Assembly: GCF_963678635.1 (NCBI RefSeq)
Contig: NC_087067.1
Span: 44,491,829-44,555,828 of the forward strand
Origin: Symsagittifera roscoffensis
Lineage: Eukaryota; Xenacoelomorpha; Acoela; Convolutidae
Direction: 5' to 3'
DNA: 64,000 bases
The number at the start of each line of letters is the position of its first letter. Positions within the stretch are counted from its first letter, which is position 1. This document shows positions 63,994 through 64,000 of this stretch, piece after piece. A program made the translations under genes and the position numbers. Under the pieces are notes generated by a model. The model searched no databases. It was not told where the DNA came from and was given only the letters and a program-made list of their open reading frames with translations.

Positions 63994-64000
63994 GTCGCAG

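Noticed and set aside
1-64000. CRISPR arrays, bacterial operons, rRNA genes
   Set aside because: No regularly spaced direct repeats of the right kind, no prokaryotic gene organisation and no rRNA-like sequence were seen; the window is eukaryotic.

Overview
The window is eukaryotic and animal. It holds spliced genes with GT..AG introns, metazoan gene families (an AGFG-type ArfGAP, an ANKMY2-type ankyrin/MYND protein, an SLC1 glutamate transporter, a secreted trypsin, an ELM2-SANT corepressor) and decayed LINE, Ty3/gypsy, hAT-like and MULE elements. Non-coding DNA is AT-rich, with long poly-T and poly-A runs and many degenerate repeats. I cannot name the species. Three essentially intronless genes each have a 3' splice site just before their ATG, which suggests 5'UTR introns or spliced-leader trans-splicing; an invertebrate such as a tunicate would fit, but nothing here proves it.

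Layout. 1-1160: 5' part of a CR1/L2-like LINE on the minus strand (PHD-bearing ORF1, start of the endonuclease). 1271-2200: single-exon ELM2-SANT gene. 2201-6836: repeat-rich spacer with two weak exon candidates. 6837-7979: single-exon ankyrin/MYND gene. 8-20 kb: mostly repeats, including two dead LINE reverse-transcriptase copies (11.4-14.3 kb), a TCTA microsatellite and a degenerate tandem array (18.0-19.1 kb). 20718-22763: AGFG-like ArfGAP. 22.8-28.2 kb: non-coding, with a tRNA-derived SINE and a near-perfect palindrome. 28182-35224: SLC1/EAAT gene, seven exons found; the central exons are missing and a 200-N assembly gap lies in that interval. 35-42 kb: repeats and weak exon candidates. 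42.8-50.2 kb, minus strand: a trypsin-family gene rebuilt from six small exons whose splice phases all agree. Its introns hold a MULE transposase fragment, a hairpin and a terminal-inverted-repeat element whose end forms one splice donor. 50.9-51.2 kb: one exon of an unrecognised gene. 51490-58048: a nearly complete Ty3/gypsy element (minus strand) with 205-bp LTRs and a 5-bp target duplication, broken by a stop, frameshifts and lost catalytic residues. 58-63 kb: foldback and hairpin repeats and MITEs. 63105-63993: a two-exon gene for a 147-residue cysteine-containing protein of unknown function.

The host genes look like unrelated housekeeping, transport and secreted functions; nothing suggests an operon or shared pathway. 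The most unusual points are the transposon end that coincides with the trypsin gene's splice donor, the Ty3 element whose Gag start codon is split between the LTR and the primer-binding site, and several hairpin-forming dispersed repeat families. I saw no CRISPR array, rRNA or functional tRNA gene.
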